DNA from: Tipula vernalis
Taxonomy: Eukaryota > Arthropoda > Insecta > Diptera > Tipulidae
Reading direction: 5' to 3'
DNA: 64,000 nucleotides
NCBI GenBank assembly: GCA_958295665.1
Contig: OY282558.1
Coordinates: 32,819,045 to 32,883,044, forward strand
Position 1 is the stretch's first letter, and the number at the start of each line of letters is the position of its first letter. The position numbers and the translations under genes were made by a program. The notes beneath the pieces were generated by a model. It worked only from the letters and a program-made list of their open reading frames with translations, had not been told where the DNA came from and ran no database searches. Below are positions 25,498 to 35,747 of the stretch, one piece after another.

Positions 25498-27533
25498 TCA
25501 GCTATTTTCACTGTTTTGTACCTGATCGATAATGGATTGATTTGGACTGACTTCGTGTAATAACTTCGACTTGTTGGCAAGCTTCGTTGATTGCAATGCA
25601 AACGCTACAGGAAGATTATGTCCATCAATCATTTGTGAAAGTATCGCGTTTATAGCAATATCTTTTTCATAATCTGGGAACTGCAACAATGGAGGTTTTA
25701 TCACATTTTGCCTCCCATATAAATGTGGTATATTTTTTAGTTAGGTTGGTTAATGGTTTCGAAACATTAGAAAAATGTGTACAAAACTTACGACAATATC
25801 CCCACTAAACCCAGGAATGAACGAACGTGCTTTCTTGATGCTTTCTTGAATGTTTGATGGATTGGAGTAGTACCTAATGTGGCCAAGATATTTTATTTCT
25901 TTCATAAGAAATTGGCACTTTTCTAGATTAAGTTTTAAATTGACAAAGTATTTTAGGTAAACAAGACACTTTAAACCAGTAAGCCCAGTTAATACATTAT
26001 TTGTGAGCCGTTGAAATGTGCTTGGTGCATTTTTCAAAATCATGGTCATTCTTTTGAATTGATAGTGCCCGGAATTGGAACTAAAAGCGGGTTTTTCTTT
26101 GTCAGGAGCATTCATTACTACTTGATGATAGCCATTTGCAAGATCAACTCTGCTGAGGAATATGGCTTTGCCTTAGTTGCTCTACATTTTCGGTGATTGA
26201 GGAGATCGGGAATGGTTCACTAATGGTAACCTCACTTAATTTACCGTAGTCAACAACTATCCCGCATTTTTTCCTCTGTAAACGATATTGCCTTGTGTAG
26301 ACCAGACCGGTTTGGTATTTGATTCGACATTTATTTTGTGGATAACAGCGTGGGTAACTGTGAGCTTATCTCCTTTTAGAAAGAAACAGTCATTGTAATC
26401 GCCTATAATTTTTAATACACATTGTTCTTCTTCGTGGTTTAAATGATCGGTATCAATTTTTGATTCAAGTATTCTTAACCTATTTCTTATATTGTTTGAT
26501 TTAATGAAAAAATTCATAATCGTATACTGACTTGGTTGGAATTTCAAAACTTAAAATCTATTAGAATTTCATTATCAATTGAAATTATTAACGAAATAGG
26601 AGCTATACTGTGATTAATTTTTAGAATTGAATTTCGAATATAAACTCCAGGTAAGATTTCTTTAAATATACTTATGCGATCACCATCAGGCGAAGTTACT
26701 CTAAAGCTACCTAGTCATTATTTCGCTTCTTGGCGGAAGTATATTGTCTCGATTGAGTAGGATTCTTAATGATATTGAATCAAAATTCAATGAACATTTA
26801 AACTTGTTTAATAGTGATGGAAGCTGCAGGGGTTCTATAACATTTGCATAGAAATTCCAGTTATTGCGCATTTCCTTTCCGCATGACAAAAAAAATGTCC
26901 ATCCAAGCAATCGACTAGTAACAGAAATCTTTTGGTATTATTTTCGATTATTAGGTACTTTTTATTATTATTTTGTTATGAAACGGTTGGTTATATTTTG
27001 TGTCTCGCTAAAACACTCTATTTTTGCAAATCGCGGACTCTCAAAGGAGTGTTGTTCGTCTTTTCGAGTCCTTGGGAGTTTCCCTGAGGAAGAATCGATT
27101 GGGAACTATTAGAATTATTAGTGTTAGGTTAGCAAATTGGCGTTTGAAGCATTCAAAAATTTCATGGCGTGACTTGCGATAATAACTGCAAACAAAACAT
27201 TTCGTGCTGCATTCGTTTTGTTTTGGAATGAAGATCCTGATAGATTTTGATAAGGTGTGGTATTGTATGATATGTTTTGTGGACGTACACTATAATAAGC
27301 TGAAGCATTATGTCCCTTCTTGTGGCATAGTTGGCATTTAATTAAATGTATGAACCAAGATTGGTGTGTATTTTATAGCCAACTAATGATGTTGTTGGTT
27401 TAGCTGCTTGTAAATTACTAAAACGACACGCGTTTACAATAATTTTGATGGATTCGAATAACGGTTTCTCTAAACGATTGTCAAATGGAAGAACTAATTC
27501 ACATTTTGTCTGCCTACAATTCAATAATTTCAA
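25498..27533 (-). mobile_element. Decayed Ty3/gypsy-type retroelement, gag to RNase H, no LTRs seen
   Basis: Read on -, pieces follow the usual order. Nucleocapsid-like CQLCHKKGHNASAY lies at about 27291-27340, with its last zinc-knuckle Cys changed to Tyr. A pre-RT stretch (DHLNHEEEQ, GDKLTVTHAVIH) lies at 26547-26257, followed by a VVDYGKL block near 26240. An RT segment (FSSNSGHYQFKRM, LKNAPSTFQRL, EKCQFLMKEIKYLGH) lies at 26115-25750, and an RNase H-like end (PPLLQFPDYEKD) at 25704-25498. The RT catalytic YxDD segment is missing: VYL joins directly to NLKLNLEKC. Multiple stops and frameshifts make it non-functional. Described only as a relic. Confidence 0.8.
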
Positions 27534-27879
27534 TTGAATTAATCGTTATTTAATTAAATCCAAATTGTAATTCTAACCCGTTTTTCACGAACGTTATCTC
27601 ACGAAGTAGAAGTAGGAAATGAAATTATGAGGAGTGCTTTCTCTAATAAAAGAATGAGTTGGTTTCCGTGTTTCGGATAAAATGTCATTGATGATGAAAA
27701 TAAAAATAAAGTGTATAGAGACGTATAAGAGGGTTCCTCCAGCGAAGAAGACGAGAACAAACTAGCGAACTGGGAATTCTAATTGCAGATTGGTAAATAC
27801 AATTGTTCCATGCCATTTTTCAAATCGAATGAAAAAGGCTAAGAGACACATAGATCGGTGTAACATAATAGAGATAGAT
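27534..27879. other. Short unassigned stretch
   Basis: No recognised gene. It may be 5' sequence of the gypsy relic, but no LTR or primer-binding site could be identified. Confidence 0.4.
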
Positions 27880-27985
27880 TTTGAGAACATCTAGAGGAAT
27901 GCTGTCAGGGCCTCTTTTTTTGTTGGTATTAATGCTATAGAGTTTTACCAACTCCTCTTTAGAGTCCATATCGATGTAGATTACC
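27880..27985 (-). pseudogene. Non-LTR retrotransposon (LINE) reverse transcriptase scrap
   Basis: On - the frame reads ELVKLYSINTNKKRGPDSIP followed by LDVLKIYL. This matches the pre-catalytic block of Jockey/R1-type reverse transcriptases (…KAPGPDGIP…VLK…). Nothing else of the element is recognisable nearby, so it is a short dead fragment. Confidence 0.65.
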
Positions 27986-28526
27986 TGAGTCTGTCAGATT
28001 AGCTAAGTTTTAGCATTAAATAAATTTTAATTAAAGCATTTATTAAAATTTGTTCACATCTAATTTTATACTGATTCTATAGTTTACCTAAAACGGTATT
28101 TGCCAAAAACAAAGTGTTAAATGGTTTATAGATGTTAATCTAATAAGTTTATTGATTGAATTTTAATTACTTTCTTGTTTGTGAAATTTACGCACCCAAC
28201 AAATTTAATGTATTAAAATAAACGATTACTCTTTGCCCTTTATTTACTTGTTCATCTCTACACTAATATTAATTACATCATTAATTATTATATATAAAAT
28301 AATTGATGACAACAAATTAAAATAATTTTACTTTAATTAATTTTTTAATGTTTCTGAGGGAGGGAGGATCAGGATATTAGAAAACGTTTAATTATTTGTA
28401 ATTGATAATAAATTATTTTAATTGGAGTGTGGGAATGCTTTCACCAAAATAACGTCTAAATCACATTAACAGCTTAAAAATTATGCAAACACATTTATTT
28501 TATTGTTTTACAGGTACCAAGTAGAA
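27986..28526. other. Upstream region of the MKRN2OS-like gene
   Basis: No coding exon seen. A good acceptor, TTGTTTTACAG ending at 28513, lies 13 bp before the chosen ATG, so an untranslated first exon probably lies further upstream, and its promoter was not identified. Confidence 0.5.
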
Positions 28527-29464
28527 ATGACATCCGATCCAGGAATAATCTGTTACCAACACTGTAAACAAAAAATATTTTGTCTAGCTTTACCAATGCA
28601 ATGTCCAATCTGTTTGTGTGACTTAATTAACACCAACTTTAAGCTTATGCCTTTTCGGTGAGATTATATGTTTTAGAATAAGTATTTATTTCAGCACAAT
28701 ATTAATTTTTAAATTATTTCAGTTTACCATTTCCATTTGTAAAAGCGTTTCATCACCCATGTTCAATCGTTCTTCGACCAACAACAGGCGATTTTTTAAA
28801 GTATGATTTGATTTATTTCGTATAAAATAAGCTTTTAAATTTATTATGTTCTAATTTTATTTTCAGTGAATATTTTAATTGTACCGATTTACATATAGCC
28901 GTGACGACATCTTCGGGTATAATCGTTGAATTTGATAAGTATGGTCTAACTAAAAGTACTAACAGTAGTTTAAAAACGGCTTGGTCCCAATGTTTATTAG
29001 TACAAAGTTTGCCAGAATCGTGGTCAGAACATTGGGATAATGTTTTAGCGCAGGTAATATACCAATTGGAATAACGCTAATGAAACAAAATTGTTTTTTA
29101 TTAATAATTATTTAAATTAAAGATATGTGAAGAATCCATCTGGTCGTCGGCAAATTATCGAGAAGATTCTCATAATTGTTATTCGTTCGTACTAAAATTT
29201 TTACAAGCGTTAAACTATGGAACATTAAGTAAGCTAGCATTTAATAGGTAAATATTTTTTAATAATAACTTTTTTTTGTATTTAATAATAATTAAATAAA
29301 CAAATTTTTTATTTATGTTGAACAGAAATTCATTTTGCGAGAACTATATAGTGCCTCGTACAACGGCTGCCGGAAAATATATATCATTATATCGTAAAAT
29401 TCGTAGCCATAATTTTTATATTCATTATGGTGTTGATCACCAATATACCAAACAAAGTAGTTGA
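28527..29464 (+). CDS. MKRN2 opposite-strand (MKRN2OS/DUF4796)-like protein, complete, five exons
   Basis: The molecular role of this conserved animal family is not known. Coding exons are 28527-28657, 28723-28800, 28867-29053, 29123-29247 and 29326-29464, with 63-78 bp GT/AG introns; they sum to 660 nt (219 aa) in one frame. The N-terminus has a zinc-ribbon-like set of cysteines (CYQHC…CPIC) and then PFVKAFHHPCSIVLRPTTGD. The middle has TDLHIAVTTSSGIIVEFD. The C-terminal half has W, HNCYSFVLKFL and VPRTTAAGKYISLYRKIRSH, a pattern I associate with MKRN2OS. No signal peptide or membrane segment is visible. The ATG at 28527 is the first after the acceptor; four codons upstream in the exon are open, so a further 5' coding exon cannot be excluded. 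Confidence 0.8.
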
Positions 29465-30264
29465 CTTTATTTCAAAAAAATATGTTGATGCTGGAAAAGG
29501 GTAAATCCAAAGAAATGTTCATACTTTTCTGAATACCGAGTGTATTTTTAGTGAGAATTATAAATTATTAATGTATTTAATGAAATTAATTTTAACATAA
29601 TGTATTTATTTGTTTTTGTAATATAAAATAATGTATAATATTTTTAAAATATATAAACCAATTAAAAAATGATCTGGAAGGTTAATGAATCACGGATTTA
29701 TCACGGAAGCTTGTGATTGGGGAAGTCCAGTGGCTAAGAATTAACATAGGTATGTAGAATTAACATATTATTGCGTTATACAAACATTACTAATGCTCGG
29801 TTTTACAAAAAAAAGGGTCTATCTGAATTTGGATTATGTAACAGGAGATTGAGCATGAGTAAACTAGACAAACATAACCACAATAAACATCAAATTAAAT
29901 CAACGAGCTTTTTGTAAATTCTTTTAAACGAAAATGTTGTTTATATAACATTTTTATGTTGTATGACATATTAATGCGCTACTTTTATGATTTATGTTGT
30001 TTTCTTGAATTTTTTAACAGACAAACAGAATTCGTTTGATCAACAAAAATATATTAATTAATGATTTTATGTTGAAACACAAAAAATATTACCTTTATAC
30101 ATTATGGATTTTTAAATAAACAAAATTCTATTGTAAAATAATGTTACTCGTAATTATAGTCGTATCGTTTGTCACGTCAAATTAGAGCCAAGTTTTAATA
30201 TTTCTACTAAATATTGTATTAATTGATTGCTATTGCTAAGCCAATCATCGTTTTGTGGTTATCT
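29465..30264. other. 3' flank of the MKRN2OS-like gene
   Basis: Probably 3' untranslated sequence, then AT-rich spacer. Its last 100 bp (30160-30260) resembles 2500-2590, suggesting an old dispersed repeat. No gene seen. Confidence 0.45.
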
Positions 30265-30265
30265 A

Positions 30266-30598
30266 TTGCTGCGTTCCATTTGACGTGACAAAGTACAAAT
30301 AAGTATTTGGGAGTAGATGGTAAATGGAACGCAGAAAATTAATTGCGAAAATAAAAATTAATTTAAAAAAATTTACATGCAACATGGAAAGTTGGAAAAT
30401 TAATTATTAATTTGAAAACTGACGGCTGATCAAGCCATTTCTTACCGATTAGTACTAAATATTCTGGTAACGAAGTCGCCATAAATTCAAAAAGCAAACT
30501 ACTCATAAAATTTAGCAAGAGTAGCAGCTGCGTCCAGTCAGAAGTACTTGTGTGTGGTGGGTCTGGGTGACTTTGCCACATTAAATGGAACCCAGCAA
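30266..30598. mobile_element. MITE copy A, uninterrupted (about 330 bp)
   Basis: The left end TTGCTGCGTTCCATTTGACG (from 30266) is matched in inverse by the right end CATTAAATGGAACCCAGCAA (to 30598), and the match continues inward (GTGACAAAGT against ACTTTGCCAC), about 27 of 30 positions. The interior includes ACTAAATATTCTGGTAACGA and AAGTACTTGT. The same interior and right end recur around the satellite at 33026-35747. A reading frame over this on - has no recognisable protein and is incidental. Confidence 0.65.
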
Positions 30599-30603
30599 TT
30601 TGC

Positions 30604-30790
30604 ACCAGGCGAGCAGAATCAAAAACTGTTATAAATGATTTTAACAAGGGGGGTTCGTTTCTGGGAAAATACAAATAAATATAACACAAACCCAAAGTGT
30701 TATACTTTTTGTTTTATCACAGAAGCGAACCCCTCTTTATTCAAATTATTTATAACTGGTGCGATTCTTGCTGGCCTGGTAGAATTGAAT
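30604..30790. repeat. Foldback hairpin next to MITE copy A
   Basis: The segment ACCAGGCGAGCAGAATC…GTTATAAATGATTT…GGGGTTCGTTTCTG (about 30604-30675) is mirrored by CAGAAGCGAACCCCTC…AATTATTTATAACTGGTGCG…CTGGCCTGGT (about 30719-30780). Arms are about 60-70 bp and imperfect, around a loop of about 40 bp. The end motif recurs throughout 30.6-32.35 kb. Confidence 0.6.
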
Positions 30791-31189
30791 TTTTTTTTTA
30801 GAGAATTTTGCCAACGTGTTCTTTCTTGTTCGAACAAGGATTTTCATTAGAAACAAATTTTTCTGCAGAATTACAAACATAATAATTTTTTTGAAAAACT
30901 GAAAAATCTTCGGGCAAAATCATCAAAAAGAATTCAATTGTCTACCAGGCAAGCAGAATTTCAAACACAAATGATTCTGCTTACTACCTCGGCTACCACA
31001 TCATATTCAAGTTAATTTGTTTGATGCAATCGTGCGGTTTTTGTATTTTTATAATTTACAATGGTTACAGGATGAGAATTTAATGCGGTATCGAAAAGAA
31101 AATGGTAGGTACATTTGAGGTAAGAATATATTTCGAAAACCAACATAGTTGCAAATAAGCAACGAAAAATTTATCTGCATTCTGTTTAT

Positions 31190-32870
31190 AACAAGAAAAC
31201 TGTATAAGAAACACTTTGTACTAAATGTAGTATGTATGCCGACACAACAGAGACATTTATTTTGCTTTGCACGATTGCATAAAACAAACAAATTTATATT
31301 AACTTGTATAAGATGTGGTAGCGGAGGTAGTAAGGTGATCGATTGCAGTGACGAAGGTCTTGAGTTCGAGTCCAAGCAAAGCCAGTGAAAAAATATATTT
31401 TTAAATGAAAAAAAATTGGAGATAATTCGAGAAGATTATCGGGAGATCCGAGATCGCTGCAAAAAAAATTGGTAAAATTCGAATAAAATCTTACCACCCA
31501 ACCAACCACTCATCTCTTTATTATTTCTACTCATTTTTTCGTGTAAAATACTGATAATTCGGACCATGAAAAATCGCATACAAATTTTTGTTATTTTACC
31601 AGGCGAACAGAATTTAAAAAACAACATAATTGTCAGCAACGTGACATTATTTTGTATCAAAGCGTGCCACTTCAAGTTATGTGACACTTGAACATACAAA
31701 ATAAAGTCATATTGCTGACAATTCTACCTTCTTGTAATTTCTGTTCGCCTGTTAAAATGACAAAAAATTTTGTCGATTTTTGATGAAAAAAAAAAAAAAA
31801 AATTTTAATTTCTACTTACCTGGTAAATAAAAATAAACTTTTTTTAAAAGGCAACCATCTCTAGGCAACCAACCACCCAAATAGAAAATTTGGAGATTTT
31901 TATTACAAAAAAAAATTCCTTCAGGTGCGGGAATCGAACTCGAGAAACCTCTATGGTTTTAATCTGCTCTCTTATGGTAATAGTTCGATCCTCGCGGCTG
32001 AAGGATTTCTTTTTTGTAATAAAAAGCTCCAAATTTTCTATTTGGGTGGCTAGAGTTATTGATTGATTGCATTTTAATTAAAAAAAGTTAATTTTTATTT
32101 ACCAGGTGAGCAGAAATTTAAAAAAAAAAATTTTTTTTTTTGATCAAAAATCGCAAATATTTTTTGTCATTTTAACAGGCGAACAGAAATTACAAGAAGG
32201 TAGAATTGTCAGCAATATGACTTTATTTTGTATGTTCAAGTGTCACATAACTTGAAGTGGCACGCTTTGATACAAAATAATGTCACGTTGCTGACAATTA
32301 TGTTGTTTTTTAAATTCTGTTCGCCTGGTAAAATAACAAAAATTTGTATGCGATTTTTCACTAAGTCCGAATTTATCAGTATTTAAACGAAAAACTGAGC
32401 GGAATTTATATATAGATGAGTGGTTGGGTGGTAAGATGAAGGAGTGTTGTGCGAAAGGTTTTGGAGTTCGATTCTTCAAACTTCCGACTTTATTTTTTTT
32501 TTAAGCAAAAATTTGATTTTTTTTTTATTTCCACGAATTTTATACCAAATTTTTTTTTGTAGCGATCTCCTCGATCCCGATTATTAATCTTCTCGGATTA
32601 TCCCCAATTCAAAATTTTTCATCTAAAAACAAATTTTTCGTTGGCTTTGGGCTTAGATTCGAACTCCAGACCTTCTTCACTCCACTCTATCACCTTACTA
32701 CCTCGTCTATCTTATCATATATAAGTTGATATACATTTGTTTGTTTTATGCAATCAAAACAAATGTGTCTATAATATGTTGATATGTCGATATGGTGACA
32801 TCTCTGTTAGGGCATATGTACTACATTTATTACACAATGTTTCTGCTACGTGCTGAAATATTTGGTTTTG
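31190..32870. repeat. Large nested palindrome (foldback element) with Pol III B-box-like motifs
   Basis: Near-identical inverted arms run 31490-31785 and 32139-32437. More diverged symmetry extends to about 31190 and 32870. Inside lies a second palindrome with arms 31870-31938 and 31985-32053 (shared CACCCAAATAGAAAATTTGG). Motifs resembling the tRNA B box occur at about 31362-31374 (+, AGTTCGAGTCC), 31927-31943 (-, AGTTCGATTCC), 31982-31995 (+, AGTTCGATCCT), 32465-32477 (+, AGTTCGATTCT) and 32657-32668 (-, AGTTCGAATCT). This suggests tRNA-derived SINE-like modules captured in a foldback element. No transposase. Confidence 0.7.
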
Positions 32871-33025
32871 CTTAAAAGAGGGCGTGTGTTTTACTTTTGT
32901 AAAAATGTCTGAAACTCGATTTTTTAAATAATTAATTAATTAGGTAACATTATTATTGCATTAAAATTTTGTTTTTAAACATTATTGTTTGTTGTTAAAC
33001 ATTATTATTGCATTAAAATAATATG

Positions 33026-35747
33026 GATTAGTTGTACTAAATATTCTGGTAACGAAATCGCCAAAAATTCAAAAAGCAAACGACTCGTAAAATTTAGCAA
33101 GAGTAGCTGCGTGCAGTCAAAAGTACTTGTCAGAAGCACAGTTAATTTTCAATAAAATTGAATTTTCTAAGAAATGTTTAGAAATAATCGAGCAATCAAA
33201 ATGAAAATTGTCACAGCAATTACATGTCCCAAAACCTATTGATAGAGGTATCAACCATCGTAATCGGACCATTTTAGATTTTTGCCGCCCAAAAACTTGT
33301 GGGCTATAGCACAGTTAATTTTCAATAAAATTGAATTTTTTTTAGAAATGTTTAGAAATAATCGAGCAATCAAAATAAAATTGTCACAGCAATTACAGGT
33401 CCCGAAACCTATTGATAGAGGTATCAACCATCGTAATCGGACCATTTTAGATTTTTGCCGCCCAAAAACTTGTGGGCTATAGCACAGTTAATTTTCAATA
33501 AAATTGAATTTTCTAAGAAATGTTTAGAAATAATCGAGCAATCAAAATGAAAATTGTCACAGCAATTACATGTCCCGAAACCTATTGATAGAGGTATCAA
33601 CCATCGTAATCGGACCATTTTAGATTTTTGCCGCCCAAAAACTTGTGGGCTATAGCACAGTTAATTTTCAATAAAATTGAATTTTCTAAGAAATGTTTAG
33701 AAATAATCGAGCAATCAAAATGAAAATTGTCACAGCAATTACAGGTCCCGAAACCTATTGATAGAGGTATCAACCATCGTAATCGGACCATTTTAGATTT
33801 TTGCCGTCCAAAAACTTGTGGGCTATAGCACAGTTAATTTTCAATAAAATTGAATTTTCTAAGAAATGTTTAGAAATAATCGAGCAATCAAAATGAAAAT
33901 TGTCACAGCAATTACATGTCTGTCCCGAAACCTATTGATAGTAGAGGTATCAACCATCGTAATCGGACCATTTTAGATTTTTGCCGCCCAAAAACTTGTG
34001 GGCTATAGCACAGTTAATTTTCAATAAAATTGAATTTTCTAAGAAATGTTTAGAAATAATCGAGCAATCAAAATGAAAATTGTCACAGCAATTACACGTC
34101 CAGTTACACGTAACTTGTGGGCTATGGCACAGTTAATTTTCAATAAAATTGAATTTTCTAAGAAATGTTTAGAAATAATCGAGCAATCAAAATGAAAATT
34201 GTCACAGCAATTACATGTCCCGAAACCTATTGATAGAGGTATCAACCATCGTAATCGGACCATTTTAGATTTTTGCCGCCCAAAAACTTGTGGGCTATAG
34301 CACAGTTAATTTTCAATAAAATTGAATTTTCTAAGAAATGTTTAGAAATAATCGAGCAATCAAAATGAAAATTGTCACAGCAATTACAGGTCCCAAAACC
34401 TATTGATAGAGGTATCAACCATCGTAATCGGACCATTTTAGATTTTTGCCGCCCAAAAACTTGTGGGCTATAGCACAGTTAATTTTCAATAAAATTGAAT
34501 TTTCTAAGAAATGTTTAGAAATAATCGAGCAATCAAAATTAAAATTGTCACAGCAATTACAGGTCCCGAAACCTATTGATAGAGGTATCAACCATCGTAA
34601 TCGGACCATTTTAGATTTTTGCCGCCCAAAAACTTGTGGGCTATAGCACAGTTAATTTTCAATAAAATTGAATTTTCTAAGAAATGTTTAGAAATAATCG
34701 AGCAATCAAAATGAAAATTGTCACAGCAATTACATGTCCCGAAACCTATTGATAGAGGTATCAACCATCGTAATCGGACCATTTTAGATTTTTGCCGCCC
34801 AAAAACTTGTGGGCTATAGCACAGTTAATTTTCAATAAAATTGAATTTTCTAAGAAATGTTTAGAAATAATCGAGCAATCAAAATGAAAATTGTCACAGC
34901 AATTACAGGTCCCGAAACCTATTGATAGAGGTATCAACCATCGTAATCGGACCATTTTAGATTTTTGCCGCCCAAAAACTTGTGGGCTATAGCACAGTTA
35001 ATTTTCAATAAAATTGAATTTTCTAAGAAATGTTTAGAAATAATCGAGCAATCAAAATTAAAATTGTCACAGCAATTACAGGTCCCGAAACCTATTGATA
35101 GAGGTATCAACCATCGTAATCGGACCATTTTAGATTTTTGCCGCCCAAAAACTTGTGGGCTATAGCACAGTTAATTTTCAATAAAATTGAATTTTCTAAG
35201 AAATGTTTAGAAATAATCGAGCAATCAAAATGAAAATTGTCACAGCAATTACAGGTCCCGAAACCTATTGATAGAGGTATCAACCATCGTAATCGGACAC
35301 AAAAACTTGTGGGCTATAGCACAGTTAATTTTCAATAAAATTGAATTTTCTAAGAAATGTTTAGAAATAATCGAGCAATCAAAATGAAAATTGTCACAGC
35401 AATTACATGTCCCGAAACCTATTGATAGAGGTATCAACCATCGTAATCGGACCATTTTAGATTTTTGCCGCCCAAAAACTTGTGGGCTATAGCACAGTTA
35501 ATTTTCAATAAAATTGAATTTTCTAAGAAATGTTTAGAAATAATCGAGCAATCAAAATGAAAATTGTCACAGCAATTACAGGTCCCAAAACCTATTGATA
35601 GAGGTATCAACCATCGTAATCGGACCATTTTAGATTTTTGCCGCCCAAAAACTTGTGGGCTATAGCACAGTTAATTTTCAATAAAATTGAATTTTCTAAG
35701 AAATGTTTAGAAATAATCGAGTTTGCCACATTAAATGGAACCCAGCA
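33026..35747. mobile_element. MITE copy B, split by the 173-bp satellite
   Basis: 33026-33130 matches the interior of copy A (ACTAAATATTCTGGTAACGA … AGTACTTGT), and 35722-35747 matches its right end (TTTGCCACATTAAATGGAAC then CCAGCA). In copy A these two parts are separated by about 20 bp; in copy B by the whole satellite array. The left terminal inverted repeat of copy B is not found, so the copy is 5'-truncated. Confidence 0.7.
33136..35720. repeat. 173-bp satellite array, 15 copies plus a partial one
   Basis: Monomers begin GCACAGTTAATTTTCAATAA at 33136, 33309, 33482, 33655, 33828, 34008, 34127, 34300, 34473, 34646, 34819, 34992, 35165, 35319, 35492 and 35665 (the last is cut at 35720). 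Spacing is exactly 173 bp except for 180 bp (7 bp of insertions, copy 5), 119 bp (deletion, copy 6) and 154 bp (deletion, copy 13). Copies are almost identical, indicating recent amplification. Every copy shows a 64-67 codon open frame on each strand, but 173 is not a multiple of three and the frames are an effect of repetition, not genes. Confidence 0.97.

Noticed and set aside
31313..32670. Genuine tRNA genes at the B-box-like motifs
   Set aside because: No acceptor stem, anticodon arm or canonical A box can be paired by eye; they look like diverged tRNA-derived repeat modules at best.
33251..35628. Repeated 64-67 codon open frames on both strands
   Set aside because: They are identical because the DNA is a tandem satellite; the unit length is not a multiple of three and no protein family is recognisable.
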